Positions 1 through 10,746 of a stretch of DNA of 64,000 nt are shown here, in pieces (position 1 is the stretch's first letter; each line of letters starts with the position of its first letter). The notes under the pieces are model-generated. The model worked only from the letters and a program-made list of their open reading frames with translations, was not told the origin of the DNA and did no database searches. The translations under genes and the position numbers were made by a program. The DNA comes from Maniola hyperantus (Eukaryota; Arthropoda; Insecta; Lepidoptera; Nymphalidae), in the NCBI RefSeq assembly GCF_902806685.2, contig NC_048552.1, positions 10,629,662 through 10,693,661 of the forward strand, read 5' to 3'.

Positions 1-637
1 TGGAGGCAGAAATTAATAGTACCTTAATACCTAGTACTATATTACATGTAATCAAAACTTGAAGCTTTTTTTAAGAAATTTGAGAGCACCGGTACCCTAA
101 TTTTATTATGTAATCATTTCCTTTTTGAATTCCCTGAAATGGACAGTCGGGTCAAACCTATAACATTCCTTCTATTTAGTATAGGACTCAGAACAGATAT
201 AAAAATCTCAAAAAAACAAATGTCGAGAAATTACCCAACGTTAAACGTAACCATTCTTCATATTTATGCAAAAATAAACGACGTCATCAAAACAAAACGG
301 CAGGTAAAGAAGATAATAGAAATGTTTTCGCTACATTAACTACGACAAACTCGCTTTGTTTCGTAATATCGAAGCTTTAAAAATAATAAGACGGTGTTTC
401 GTTAAGTAATAAAATGTACGTCAAGCATTGTAAACGCTGACTGATGACCAATTAGCACTCGAGTGTCAAATAATTGGCCCAATAACACATTTGCTTGCGG
501 TAACACTTGTCAAGTTTCCACATAAAAGGTGGTAGTAGATTGGTTAATGAGTTGGAAAAGTATCTACTTGAATGTGAAATACAAAGTATCTACTAGAAAC
601 ATCGAAGATTAGGCTTTTGATAAAGACACAACTACAG

Positions 638-781
638 TACGCGACAGGTTGAGATGGCAATCGGGGTATGAGGCGGGAGGACGCCCCGCGTCACCTGCGC
701 TGTTCCGCACCGGGCTATCGAGGGAGCTGTGCGGGTGTGAAGGGCGTCCCCACTCTGATTACTCTCTCGACTTGTCGCATA
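638..781. mobile_element. GC-rich foldback MITE (family P), copy 1
   Basis: The ends are inverted copies of a TACGCGACAGGTYGAGATGG-like sequence (left 638 onward, right ending CTTGTCGCATA). The interior is unusually GC-rich (ACGCCCCGCG, GTGCGGGTGTG). Copies recur at 12983, 35794 and 55511, which establishes it as a family. It has no coding capacity and the transposase superfamily is not identifiable. The open frame running through it from 649 is a by-product of the GC-rich repeat. Confidence 0.75.
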
Positions 782-811
782 CAATAGGTGAACTGATAGT
801 AGTAAAACATC

Positions 812-872
812 CGCACGTCACCCGCGCTATTCGGGTTAGCGCGGGGACTGTGCGGGCCCTAGCTCTGATTGC
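812..872. mobile_element. Partial second copy of foldback family P
   Basis: This short GC-rich stretch (CCGCACGTCACCCGCGCT, then GCGCGGGGACTGTGCGGG) matches the core of the element at 35794 but lacks recognisable termini. It lies 30 bp after copy 1, so two family members stand side by side, as also seen at 35.8 kb. Confidence 0.45.
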
Positions 873-883
873 TATCTTGTTTG

Positions 884-1135
884 AGAAGGGTTTTGGCCAT
901 AGTCTACCATGCTGGCCATGTGCGGTCGACTTCACACACCTTTGAGAACATTATGGGGAACTCTCAGGCATGCAGGTTTCCTCACGATGTTTGCCTTCAC
1001 CGTTGAAGCAAGTGATATTTAATTAATTAATACGCACATAACTCCGAAATTAGAGGTGCGTGCCCGTGAACAAACCCTCGACCTCCGAAAGAAAGCGGAC
1101 GTCCTAAACTCCTAACCACGAGGCTGTCACAGCTT
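884..1135 (-). mobile_element. tRNA-derived SINE family B, degenerate
   Basis: Reverse orientation copy of the SINE that is complete at 18554-18876. It keeps the body (GCATGCAGGTTTCCTCACGA) and the reversed tRNA-like head (GAGGTGCGTGCCCGTGAACA, GCGGACGTCCTAA). The B box is damaged (GTGAACAAACCCTCG where GGGATCGAACCCC is expected), so it should be transcriptionally dead. Confidence 0.7.
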
Positions 1136-1823
1136 CAAATAGGTGATAGCATAATAAAATTCTGATATAATCCATAGGAGTGAGTGTTCGGGACACCAGT
1201 GTACCGAATACTGACCTGTGCGGCGTCAGCACTTTTCGCAGACCTCGTGCTGGCGCCTAACAGTTAATTAAAACAATGCACCACGGGCCGCCACGCGAAC
1301 CAATAATACGCGAAATAATCATATCAATATCAATAAATCAGCTATCGAAGGACTATTATCAGTTTATCAATTGTATCAATATCATCAACCCCCACATTTT
1401 TTGGTCCTTCGAGCCGGATGAGTTCCTAATATTATAATAAATTAAGTAAGTGAGTTAGAAGCACGCCTTTCTCACAAGCCACAATTTCCTTCCGGAGCAC
1501 ATCTGCCAGATCTAATGACCGTTTTGTTTACCGCGTCATTTCTCTACAGAATTACAATAAAAAATATTAATGTTGCCAGCGGTATCATGTAGAGGGGGCC
1601 CTAATCGCATTAAGGCGGCCTGCGACCGTTCACGGGCTATTATGTTTATACGTTTTTATTTTTGGGGTTGCCACCGGAAAGGATTAATATTTTGCGCAAT
1701 ATCTTGGTCTCCAGATATCTTTCTTTCCCGTCTTGTATTATTTAGAACTTATTCGTGCTTTAAGTTCATCAAAATCATAATTTTTTAAACTACCAAAATT
1801 CTTCTGGAGAATAAAATATATTG
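1136..1823. other. Unassigned sequence, no gene recognised
   Basis: I see no supported exon here. The stretch near 1389-1425 (TTTTTGGTCCTTCGAGCCGG) resembles sequence I associate with Pao/BEL-type retroelements in moths, but this is a weak recollection and not a call. Open frames are short and show no recognisable motif. Confidence 0.4.
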
Positions 1824-2050
1824 TACTAGCTGATGCCACTTTACTTCGTCCCCGTGGAATTTGGTTTATAAAAATCCCGTGGGAACTCTTTGATTTTCCG
1901 GGATGAAAAGTAGTTTATGTGTTAATTCAGAGTGTAATCTGTCTCCATTCCAAATTTCAGCCAAATCCATCCAGTAGTTTTTGCGTGATTGAGTAACAAA
2001 CATCCAAATATTTAAACATCCAAACATAAACACTTTCACATTTATAAAAT
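1824..2050 (-). mobile_element. Lepidopteran short repeat family G
   Basis: Starts with ACTAGCTGATGCC, continues through the hallmark blocks 'AAATCCCGTGGGAACTCT' and 'GATTTTCCGGGAT', and ends at CACTTTCACATTTATAAAAT. Many copies in the window share this order. I define the opposite orientation (ending GACGAAGTCGCGGGCATCAG) as plus. There is no coding capacity; it is likely a SINE or the 3' end of a LINE. It abuts the foldback at 2052. Confidence 0.75.
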
Positions 2051-2051
2051 T

Positions 2052-2338
2052 ACTAGCTGCCCCGACGAACTTCGTACCGCCTAACAGTCGATTCTTTTTC
2101 AGGAACTTTTTTAAATTTTTTCTCTGCGTAAGGACCATCCTCGTACCTACCTACTTCAAGGAATCGCTGAATGTGTTGCTGATCGCAAATCTCGAAAACA
2201 GCTGAACCGATTTCGCTAATTCTTTTTTCATAATATTCCTTTAAGTACGGGGATGGTTTTTACGGAGAGAAAAATTTAAAAAAAATCCTGAAAAAGAATC
2301 GACTGTTAGGCGGTACGAGGTTCGCCGGGGCAGTTAGT
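2052..2338. mobile_element. 287-bp foldback element with ~88-bp arms
   Basis: The left arm begins ACTAGCTGCCCCGACGAACT and the right arm ends GGCAGTTAGT; reverse-complementing the right arm gives ACTAACTGCCCCGGCGAACC. The arms stay near-identical for about 88 bp, through CCTAACAGTCGATTCTTTTT to GGACCATCC/GGATGG. The ~110-bp middle is non-repeated and contains a block (TCGAAAACAGCTGAACCGAT) typical of lepidopteran repeat tails. It is either a MITE or two head-to-head copies of one repeat. Confidence 0.8.
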
Positions 2339-2744
2339 AATAAATAAAAATAATATTTCTGTTTTCTATGCTAAGTTTGATCAGTTGTTGACATCTAGGA
2401 CTCGAGTCTAATTCACGTTAAGATTATCTGCATGTCAATAATGATACAAACTATGACCACTAGTCTTGAATGACTATTCTTGACCCACTTATGCTAATAG
2501 GCATAATAATTGCTGAAGTTATTTCAATTTAAACATTTACAAGACGTGTCAGCGTAATAAAGTGACCACTTAAAAAAATTGTAACTGGCATGGTGCGTGA
2601 GGTGGTAGGTAATTAAAAATTAACCTACTTGTTACTACTCAACAAAAATTATCTACGACTTAGGCTGTATGGTCTATGATCTTTGCTTGACTCGAAATTG
2701 AAAAACTTAACCCACTTTTAACTAGAGTCAGTCTTACGAAAGCT

Positions 2745-2935
2745 GATAGCGATTTTTATGGTGCCGTAATCCGTACCCGAAGGGCCCTATTACTAAGACT
2801 CCGTATCCGTCCGTCCGTCTGTCTGTCAGCGAGCTGTACCTCGTGAACCGTAATAGGTAGAGAGTTGAAATGTTCACAGGATATGTACATATTTCTATTG
2901 CCGCTATAACAACAAATAATAAAAACAACCGCCAT
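2745..2935 (-). mobile_element. Repeat family D (AGGGTTCCGT type), reversed
   Basis: Reverse orientation of the repeat at 4930 and 61235. Shared blocks are CCCTATTACTAAG, a run of CCGTCCGTCTGTCTGTC, GTACCTCGTGAACCGTAATA and 'tctattgccgctataac'. It is a short non-coding dispersed repeat with a (GGAC)n-like internal stretch. Confidence 0.7.
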
Positions 2936-3120
2936 GAAAATTTAAAAAGTGTTGTTTCTTGTACTATGGTACTTCGTGTGCGAGTCCGATTCGCACTGGA
3001 CCGATTTTTCAGCTTATTGAGAAACCTGTAACACTACGCAAACTGTTTCTTTAAGGAATAAGGATTTATAACAATAAATAACATGGCTAATATTTTTTTT
3101 AAAGGCTAATCAAATTAGGT

Positions 3121-3459
3121 TTTATTTTATTTTATTCAGATACAAGTTAGCTATTGACTGCAATCTCATCTGGTGGTAAGTGACGATGCAGTCTCAGATG
3201 GAAGCGGGCTAACGAAGGGGTATGGGGTTTAAATAAACCCATGCGCCTTTGGTTTGTACACGGCATCGTACCGGAACACTAAATCGCTTGGCGTCACGGC
3301 TTTGCCGGTAGGGTGATAACTAACCACGGCTGAAGCCTCCCACCAGACCAGACCAGAAATTTAGAAATTATAAAATTCCAAATCCCGACCAGGAATCGAA
3401 CTCGGGATCTCCCACTAATAATACCACCGCGCTTACCACTGCGCTAAGGAGGTCGTCAA
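3121..3459 (-). mobile_element. tRNA-derived SINE family C, full length
   Basis: Read on the minus strand it starts GACGACCTCCTTAGCGCAGT, with a pol III A-box-like TAGCGCAGTGG and a B-box-like GAGTTCGATTCC. A ~250-bp body follows (GGCTTCAGCCGTGGTTAGTT, CCGCTTCCATCTGAGACTGC), then a tail of repeated AAAAT units at 3121-3137. Length and layout are those of a complete SINE. Confidence 0.8.
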
Positions 3460-4202
3460 ACAATGCAGAACCACGTGTAGAAATGAAATCTACGTAGGTA
3501 GGTTAAATTTCTTTTACCAAAATGAAGGCGACATTTAAATTCCTAATTCGTTACACTTGATAGTCTTGATACGGAGACCAATTGACGTATTACGTGTTCC
3601 ATCAAACCAGCTACAGCTGCTGAACAATTAGTGCAAGTGAGCACAATTGCTTGCGTCACCGACCACGACGGAGGCGTGGACTACGAATGAGGATTGATAG
3701 ATATTTTAGAAGTAGGTCGTTTTTATTTAAAGTAAGAATATTATTATTTTACAGTTGTAACAACCATCGGGTCACGATAAATTTGGTAACCATCACGAAT
3801 CATCATCTCGTAGCTTTAGTTTTAAGTTCGCATAATAATTATTAGTATGTTTAATCAATTTTCTAAGGAAACCTTATCCTTAAAACTTCAGCTTTCTAGC
3901 ATCATTCAGACCGAAGCTATGAATGCTCAAAAATACAACGAAACGCTTCGAGAAAAGGTAGGTACGTACGTAGTGCCCCGTCCTTTAGTTTAGCTCGTCT
4001 TGGCGGGGATACTGCCGTGCCCCCTGATCACCACTATATCTTACAAATCCAACAACCGACCATCAAAAAGAGTAATTTATTACCTATTTTGAATAAATTA
4101 TTTGAATTTTGAATTTTGATATGGCTTTTGTTCGATTCAAATGATAGAGGGCGACTCTCTGAAGCCAAATATAAGACTCTGCCTGCGCTGAATGGTCGCC
4201 AT

Positions 4203-4221
4203 CAATGATATTAGAAGAAAA
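4203..4221 (+). repeat. Left copy of 19-bp inverted repeat
   Basis: CAATGATATTAGAAGAAAA is repeated exactly, in reverse complement, at 5523-5541. Similarity continues weakly inward (GGTAGATACGTTAT against AGTAGATAGGTTAC) and outward over a GGTCGCCAT/ATGGCGACC block. The pair encloses the THAP exon and could be the ends of an element. Confidence 0.6.
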
Positions 4222-4288
4222 TAGGTAGATACGTTATACGCGGACCGCAAGTGGCACGTTAAAACTAAGCTAATTAGCAAACCTGAGC

Positions 4289-4330
4289 TCAGTCGCCCGC
4301 TGTCGTCGCGCTATCGATGACGTCGTTGAT
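4289..4330 (+). promoter_or_regulatory. Candidate core promoter of the THAP exon
   Basis: TCAGTC at 4289-4294 fits the insect initiator consensus TCAGTY, which would put the transcription start near 4291, 81 nt before the ATG. A TATCGATG at 4312-4319 resembles the DREF site TATCGATA, and TGACGTCG at 4318-4325 resembles a CRE. There is no TATA box. These short motifs are only suggestive; their position directly before a good first exon is what makes them worth recording. Confidence 0.35.
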
Positions 4331-4371
4331 AGTAATGTGTATTTTGTTTTCGTCTCCCAAAACAACCGAAA

Positions 4372-4448
4372 ATGCCGTCGTGTGTGATGAGATTCTGCAC
4401 AAACTACACAAGCAAGGTTTCCAAAAGTCAAGGAATCACATTTCATTC
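4372..4448 (+). CDS. THAP-domain protein, first coding exon
   Basis: The ATG opens a peptide beginning MPSCVMRFCTNY and ending GITFHS, which is the start of a THAP zinc finger: an initial MPxC, a second cysteine five residues later (C4, C9), and a GITFH strand. THAP domains are about 90-residue C2CH DNA-binding modules in transcription factors and in some domesticated transposase genes. The exon ends at GTAAGT (4449-4454), so the frame is split after TTT CAT TC; the family continues with a HxFP-type sequence there. I found no second exon with the later Cys-x2-His pair in the window. It may be the 5' exon of a host gene with a long intron, or part of a transposon, as inverted repeats lie on either side. 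Confidence 0.6.
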
Positions 4449-4929
4449 GTAAGTAAAACTATTTCTTTTATATAATTCGTATTTTTCACTTATTTAACAA
4501 TAACAAACTCGTGCACGTTCGTGTAAAATGCAACTCATTGCAATTTGTACCTTATGTCACATGCCATAAGTACGTATCAAGTTATCGTTGTACGTATTTT
4601 AAAGTTTCCGATCAAAGAATATAAAATAAACAGATAGGTCTCTTCTGAGTATTGACAATTCAAATAGTGTGCATATTTCCTGTTTTAGGGAAGGATAAAT
4701 TAACTATGGTCTAACATCTTTTTACGGTCCACTGCTGGGTCTCTTCATACAATGAGGGAATTTTGGCTATGGGTATGTAGATTGTGTAATAGTAAATATT
4801 TTCAAAAATAAAAAATATTTTCATTTCACATTTTATTCCTTTACCTACCTTCCCGCGGCTTCGTCCGCGTAAAATTTAGTAATTTTATTTCGACTTCTTT
4901 TCCATCTATGGGAGCCCCCTTTATTTAAT

Positions 4930-5103
4930 TTAATTTAATTTTTATTATTTTTATTATAGCGGCAATAGAAATACATTCTGTGAAAATTTCAACTGTCTAC
5001 CTATTACGACTTACGAGATACAGCCCGCTGACAGATGGACGTACAGACAGCGGAGGCTTAGTAATAGGGTCCCGTTGGCACCCCTTGGGCACGGAACCCT
5101 AAA
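4930..5103 (+). mobile_element. Repeat family D fragment
   Basis: Contains the family blocks 'tagcggcaatagaaatacat', TGTCTACCTATTACGACTTA, CAGACAGCGGAGGCTTAGTA and the end CACGGAACCCTAAAAAC. It lies inside the segment bounded by the 19-bp inverted repeats. A short CGCGGCTTCGTCCGCG block at 4852 suggests an adjoining repeat fragment. Confidence 0.7.
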
Positions 5104-5522
5104 AACGAGCGGAACCGCGGGAAAAAGCTAGTTCGTAATATATTAAATACCACAGTATAAGGTTTTTATTTTACTATACAACTACAGTGTAGGCATAAAT
5201 CGGCATTAGCCGAAAAGACTTTACTGTTTTTTTTTTCTTTGGAGTTTCTAGTTTACCGTCTCGTCCCGTCTCTTTTACGCTCGCATTATTAGGCATATAT
5301 CCGTCCTTCTTCCACTCTTCTGTGCAGGACGAGGTAGTGCAAAATATAACCGTCTCTTTTTCGTGCGCAACTGAAGCTGATGTTATTAGTTCACCGTCCT
5401 TTACTCTCTGTTGTGTGAGGTTAAAATACTATCTATGCGTTTATGTGTGTTGAGTCTTTCGGCGCTGACGCAGCGTGCCATTAATAAACATCGAATTTGA
5501 TATAAGTAACCTATCTACTTCT

Positions 5523-5541
5523 TTTTCTTCTAATATCATTG
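5523..5541 (-). repeat. Right copy of 19-bp inverted repeat
   Basis: Exact reverse complement of 4203-4221. On the plus strand it reads TTTTCTTCTAATATCATTG. The two copies are about 1.3 kb apart. Confidence 0.6.
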
Positions 5542-5761
5542 GTCGCCATAGTATTTATGGCGCCTGAAAGACGAGTGATCGTATCTATCAATTTTTTTAT
5601 TGAATAATGATTTTCTTTGGTTTTGCTTTGGACTTCTATTCTTAGGGTCAACACTGGCAACACGCACTGTTCGAAGGCTTTGGTCTTCAAGCACTGAGGA
5701 ATTTTGGACTAGAAGACATCTCGAAGCTTCCTGAACGCTGCCCAACCGAGATAAGTTTCGC

Positions 5762-5895
5762 CATAGACTATTACGCTGGCCAAGTGCGGATTGGTAGACT
5801 TAACACACCTTTGAGAACATTATGGAGAATTATCAAGCATGCAGGTTTTCTCACGATATTTTCCTTTACCGATAAAGCAGGTGATAATAAACATT
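5762..5895 (-). mobile_element. SINE family B, partial
   Basis: Middle part of the SINE in reverse: CTGGCCAAGTGCGGATTGGT, CACACCTTTGAGAACATTAT, GCATGCAGGTTTTCTCACGA. The tRNA-like head and the (GAT)n tail are both missing. Confidence 0.7.
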
Positions 5896-5899
5896 GATT

Positions 5900-6815
5900 T
5901 TACTTATCTTATACTTAGTCATCGTCGATTCTATAGATACCAATTATGTAAAATTAGATAACAGTAAAGTTGAATATTCAAGCTACAATATGGCTGCACT
6001 AAACACACAATTACTCCGATTCATTAAGCCCATCTTATTCTTTGATGGCCATTCGGACCGGGGTCGGATCAATTAAACTATATTACATTGTTACTGCGAC
6101 GGGCGCAGGGTTAATTACTATTGGGCGATCTCAACGTGATCTTGGACCAAAGATCAGCCAAGATATTTGTTGTGCACCTTTCGATTTCAGCGGTTTAGGG
6201 TTAATGTTCAATCACCTTGATCGTGTATCTGAATTACTTTTAGGTACTGATACAAAATTGTTTACGAAGTTCATTAATTTTTCATTATTAGCTCTTCTAA
6301 GCGCACTGGGCGATTTTGGTATGGATGAAAATTTCAAGGTCGCGTCACCAACATGTTGATAGTGCTCAGAGTGCCAATAGATGTACAAACTAAGTTACAT
6401 AATTAATGTTAAGAGTTTTATTTTAACTCATAAATTATGAAATTTTTGGTTTTACAATTAATTTGAAAATCCAAAAGAAACATTGTAATTTTTTAGTTTT
6501 CACTTCTGTCGGCAGTCCCTACGGACTGCCAATTTATTTTTAATTGTAGAGAATTTAAATTATGGTCGTAAAGACCGGGGTTACATAAATTATACGTTGT
6601 TATAGCGATAAGCGACACAGGGTTACTGTGTTGAACAATCTTGACGTAATTTGGGGTCAAAGAAACAAAATTAAAGAGTGAACGAGTGAATGAATGATCA
6701 GATGCTTGATATAAACGCGAGCGTTGTGAGCACGAAATATTTCCCTCAATAAAGACGTCGCGAGGCTAAATTAGAAAAGTCTTAACTAACTTGATAGGTA
6801 TTTATCTTTACAATG
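5900..6815. other. Unassigned sequence
   Basis: Two overlapping open frames of about 60 and 105 codons (5894-6076 and 6042-6359) show no recognisable domain, and codon usage looks like AT-rich background. I see no gene, RNA or classified repeat. Confidence 0.4.
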
Positions 6816-6973
6816 GGGCCGATTCTCTAGTACACCATCTCTAAACTAAACTAAATTAATAGGTCTAAATCTAGTGCTCTCCTTTTCCGCAAGCAACATT
6901 ATGAAAGGGATAGCAATAGATTTAGACGTGCCATTTTAGTTTAGTTTAGAGATTGTGTACAACGGAATTAGCC
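6816..6973. mobile_element. Foldback MITE, GGCCGATTCT ends
   Basis: The left arm GGCCGATTCTCTAGTACACC and the right arm (reverse complement GGCTAATTCCGTTGTACACA) then share ATCTCTAAACTAAACTAAA and continue similar into the centre, so most of the 158 bp can fold on itself. A larger relative with TGGCCCCGATTCT ends lies at 41256, and a right-arm remnant at 34608-34668. Confidence 0.7.
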
Positions 6974-7084
6974 ACATTGTTTCTTTGTGCCTAAAAGTAA
7001 TATATGCCGCCCTTTTCCCTGCGTTTACTGAGGAAAAAGATGTCACTAAATTTAGTTCTATATTTATTTTCTTATTATCAGTAC

Positions 7085-7314
7085 CTTTATTATAAATGTG
7101 AAAGTGTGTTTGTTTGTTGGTTTGTCCTTCAATCACGTCGCAAAGGTGCAACGGATTGACGCGATTTTTTGCATGGGTTGGGTATAGATAAATACCCATG
7201 TGAGTGAGTACCTAAGTGACATAGGCTACTTTTATCCCGGAAAATGAAAAAGTTCACACGGAATTTAAAAAAAAACCTATTTCCACGTGGACGAACTCGC
7301 GGGAATCATCTAGT
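7085..7314 (+). mobile_element. Repeat family G
   Basis: Near full length: TTATAAATGTGAAAGTGTGT, a GTTTGTTGGTTTGTCCTTCA block, CAATCACGTCGCAAAGGTGC, 'tgacataggctacttttatc', CCACGTGGACGAACTCGCGG. It is more complete than most copies. Confidence 0.75.
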
Positions 7315-7319
7315 ACCTA

Positions 7320-9134
7320 CACTATATTTTCGTAAAACATTACAAGTAAAGAATGACGTCACAAAATAAACGGAAGAACGAAAAGAGTGTACTGTAGAAT
7401 GAAGTGCAGTGAATCAGAGGTTGCTCCAGCATTTAGTGGCTTAAATAGTATTGATGGTGATGTCAACAGATTTGACCCGCTAAATCAATGTCCCATCTGC
7501 CGTAATATGGTCGTAACGAAGAGCGCGCGCGCCGGCGCCATTGCGGCGAGACCGTTGGACCTACCAGTTATGTTTTTATTATGTTTTTAATTATATATTT
7601 TATATCTTTCTTGATGTATGAATTAAGAACTTTCGTCTGACAATTTTAACATGATAAGGAATCTTCTGTATGTAGAGATTAAGAAAATAAAATACACATT
7701 TGTATAGTTGTGATATTTGAAGCGAAGCTTTCTAATGCATATTTGGTATGGGGACATGAACGATGAAAAGTGAACGAATGGGGCATCCCGTAAGCTGAGC
7801 AGTACGTTTTGTTCTCCATATGAGTAAACAAGGTAGACTTCAGTTTCACTTCTGCCAGGAGTCCTACATTTCATGGCGCTGTTAAAATCTCGCAAGGGTA
7901 GGTAAGGATTAATTTCACAGATAAAATTTTCTATCTCTAATCTATTCTTACATAAACAACTATAAAAACTTTACAAAAAAACACAGAATAACTGATTTTA
8001 TTTATATTATCGGCTTCTTTGAATACGTATTTATAGCTTTTGGTTACGATTTTTTAAATTCAGTGTAGGTTTCGTGTCGTGACTATTATATATAGTAGGT
8101 AAGCTAGGAAATGTCAACGTAGTCGCGAGAATGAGCTAGTATTCTACCTTTTTAAACAGAATATTAATAAAAACATATTATAAGAATTTATTGTTCTAGC
8201 TAGGTCATAAAATAGATAATCATTAAGGCTTTATTTGGCTTTGTCTTTCTTGTAAAGCAGGCTTGTTTTTTGCTCTATAAGTTATTAAGAATTATTACGA
8301 TTTCGGCTTACATTCCATGCATAATCGATTTTGTTGACTGGTAGATTTATTTCAATATTAAATTACTACGTTTGATTGTGTTATACCTAGGTACCAAAGG
8401 CCTGTCGGTTAGTCTGATGGTTTTCCTATGTATCTCTTCATTTATTTTCTGTTATGTATTCTATTATGTATTCTGGACATAGCTCTCTGCATCGCCAGCT
8501 GAGTGACTCTTGAACTGAGTGAGCTTTCTTATGAGTCCCAGAGGTGGCAACTATCTAAGTCTCGGATCCAATTATGGATCTAAAGCCCTATATTATTAAC
8601 GTAAATAAACACCTCAAATCGCGATAACGGAGTGTCGCAGATTCGAATCTCGAGCATTCGAACACCGGGGGCATTGTCGCGGCTAAATTTGTTCCGCCAT
8701 TTCCGATCTCCTTAGCAGATTATTTTACGATTGTAAAGGCGCCATTGTTGAATATGATATACAGGGTGTTCTGGGTCTCGCATTGTCTTATAGTTACTGT
8801 ATATTTCTTATCAGTATTTACGGGTATCGGCGTTGGACGATTATAATGATAATTTCGTTGCAAAGCTATTATGTTTAACAAGTACAATATTCGTGTTAGT
8901 TATTATTATTTGTGCTTAAGTGGTAATTCTCCAATCATTTTTAAATCGCATAATAAATCGAATTGAAGTGAGCTACGTTACACAATTATTGAGAAAATTG
9001 ATTTTAATAGATAGCTTAAATTTTCTACGGTTCGACAGAAAAGTGAGTGCTTTAGAAGATGTTATCGTAAAACAGATAGGTAGACAGACGTATACTGCCG
9101 GACATAGGTAGGTCTCTTATAAAGACTTCTATAA
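7320..9134. other. Unassigned AT-rich sequence
   Basis: I recognise no gene. A B-box-like GATTCGAATCT at 8640 has no matching A box or tRNA cloverleaf. Open frames at 7387, 7623 (minus) and 8920 are below 100 codons and lack known motifs. Confidence 0.4.
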
Positions 9135-9311
9135 ACCACGATCTTGGTCCACCTAATTCAAACAGCTCCCTGCAACAATGTATACGGTGAAAGAACTACG
9201 GGTTTTATTATACCTCGCCTTTTAAATCAGCTGCCTTCTTCTCTGGCGGAAAAGGTAACGCGAACGAATATTAAACGGAAGCTGAAGGGATACTTCCTTG
9301 GCAACCTATGA
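9135..9311 (+). pseudogene. LINE ORF2 C-terminal remnant
   Basis: The frame opens after a stop at 9132 and ends with TGA at 9309-9311. It contains GFIIPRLLNQLPSSLAEKV followed by a basic helix (TNIKRKLKGYFLGNL). A hydrophobic strand, then 'N-x-LP', then a lysine/arginine-rich end about 20 residues later is the usual last segment of Jockey/CR1-like non-LTR retrotransposon proteins. Nothing of the reverse transcriptase core remains upstream, so this is a 5'-truncated or decayed copy with no function. Confidence 0.5.
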
Positions 9312-9407
9312 GCATGCCGGGTTGCGTCGGGGATATCTCCTTGGCTCCTGTCGTGACGATATAATAGTCGCACGTATAATACATAAATAATAATGTCACC
9401 TGTTAAA

Positions 9408-9482
9408 TTATATGTGTATCTGCATGTGTGTGTATATGCATATATGTATGTATATACATATATGTGTAGGTATATGTATTAT
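9408..9482. repeat. TG/TA-rich simple sequence
   Basis: Irregular alternation of TATG, TGTG and TATA units (for example TATGTATGTATATACATATA). It is a decayed microsatellite; the short peptide it encodes is an artefact. Confidence 0.7.
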
Positions 9483-9592
9483 ATGTTCTTTGTTTTTAAC
9501 ATTAAGTTAGTATATTATAATATAGTAATTCTAATTTTCTTATTTCTAATTTTGTTTTTTTTGACAAAAGTAGGCATGATGTAATGCGCAGA

Positions 9593-9643
9593 CGTACGCA
9601 TTGAGGGTCAAACCTCTGTGGTTTTTTTACAATGCGTACTACC
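9593..9643. repeat. Short hairpin, 10-bp stem
   Basis: GTACGCATTG is followed about 25 nt later by its exact complement CAATGCGTAC. No transposon or RNA gene is evident around it. Another hairpin, GCGTACCT/AGGTACGC, lies at 9934-9953. Confidence 0.45.
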
Positions 9644-9954
9644 TATTATATGTAAATTTTCTTGTATGTTAATAATAAATTAAAAAAAAAACTCGTTAGA
9701 TGTAACATTGAACTATGAAAATGTATTATTGTAAATAGGAATTGGAAATCGTGTTTTGTCTAAATCAAATAAGATCATCCTGTATGTATGGTTTTTATTT
9801 TCCGATACTCATGTACGCGTCAGTTATAATAAGATTCGGTCGAAAAGACCCATTATGTCCGACATCCATTGTTCGTTAATATAGCCTCAATGCTTATTCT
9901 TCGTCTAAGAATCTAAGATGACACGCAAACATCTGCGTACCTACGGAGGTACGC

Positions 9955-10746
9955 CTACGTTGCGTCAAGGCCGCCTTTATTGCCCCCCGTTTGTCTATTT
10001 GTTATCTGTTGTCTATGATGTTATCAGTGATTTATAAACTGTGGTCTTTTGCGACAAACATTCTACATTCAAAACAAATTCAAATTCGTATTATATCTCG
10101 AAACAAGAGGCTTACATCTAATAATAATATTTATAAGCTTCTGATCTCGAAGCTTCGCGATCTTTTGAATTACAGATAATACCTGATATCTGATATACCA
10201 AAGACACGATATGACGAATATTTTCAATAAGTGATCCTATTTTATCAAAGTTTTACAATCCAGCAAGTCATCATAATTATCCAATTTTTTAAATAAAAGC
10301 TAAATAAATGGGCTTCTGTCTAAGTTATTTTGAAGCAATCTCTGAAGTGGGCCTAAAGAGGTTTTACTTCAAAAAGAACATTACAAAATCGTACTACCCA
10401 CAATCCTAAAGGACTAAACTCTAAACTTTACTATTTGTAACTATTGGGCTGGCATGTAGATCATCTGTAAAAGCCCGTAACAAAATGTCCGATTTAAAAA
10501 AGACTTTATTATCAATTATAATATTATTACTAAAAAGAGCTGACAAAAAATTAAATAAGTAGATCGAAATTGAAACCCTTTTATCAAAAACATGAAATAC
10601 ACTATTAACACCCGCATACCGAGTTTAATAAGCGGCAATTATATTATTTTTTATAAAAAATATGGCGCGAACGTGTATGATAGAATGAATGACTGAATGA
10701 ACTGATGCGGGCAGAACTAACACGATCACCCTTTACGTAATAGAGA
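9955..10746. other. Unassigned AT-rich sequence
   Basis: No exon, RNA gene or recognisable repeat was seen. Confidence 0.4.

Noticed and set aside
5343..5455. Second THAP exon after an acceptor-like TTCTGTGCAG
   Set aside because: Joining it to the 4448 donor gives an immediate in-frame stop, and the open stretch has none of the THAP continuation (HxFP or the Cys-x2-His pair).
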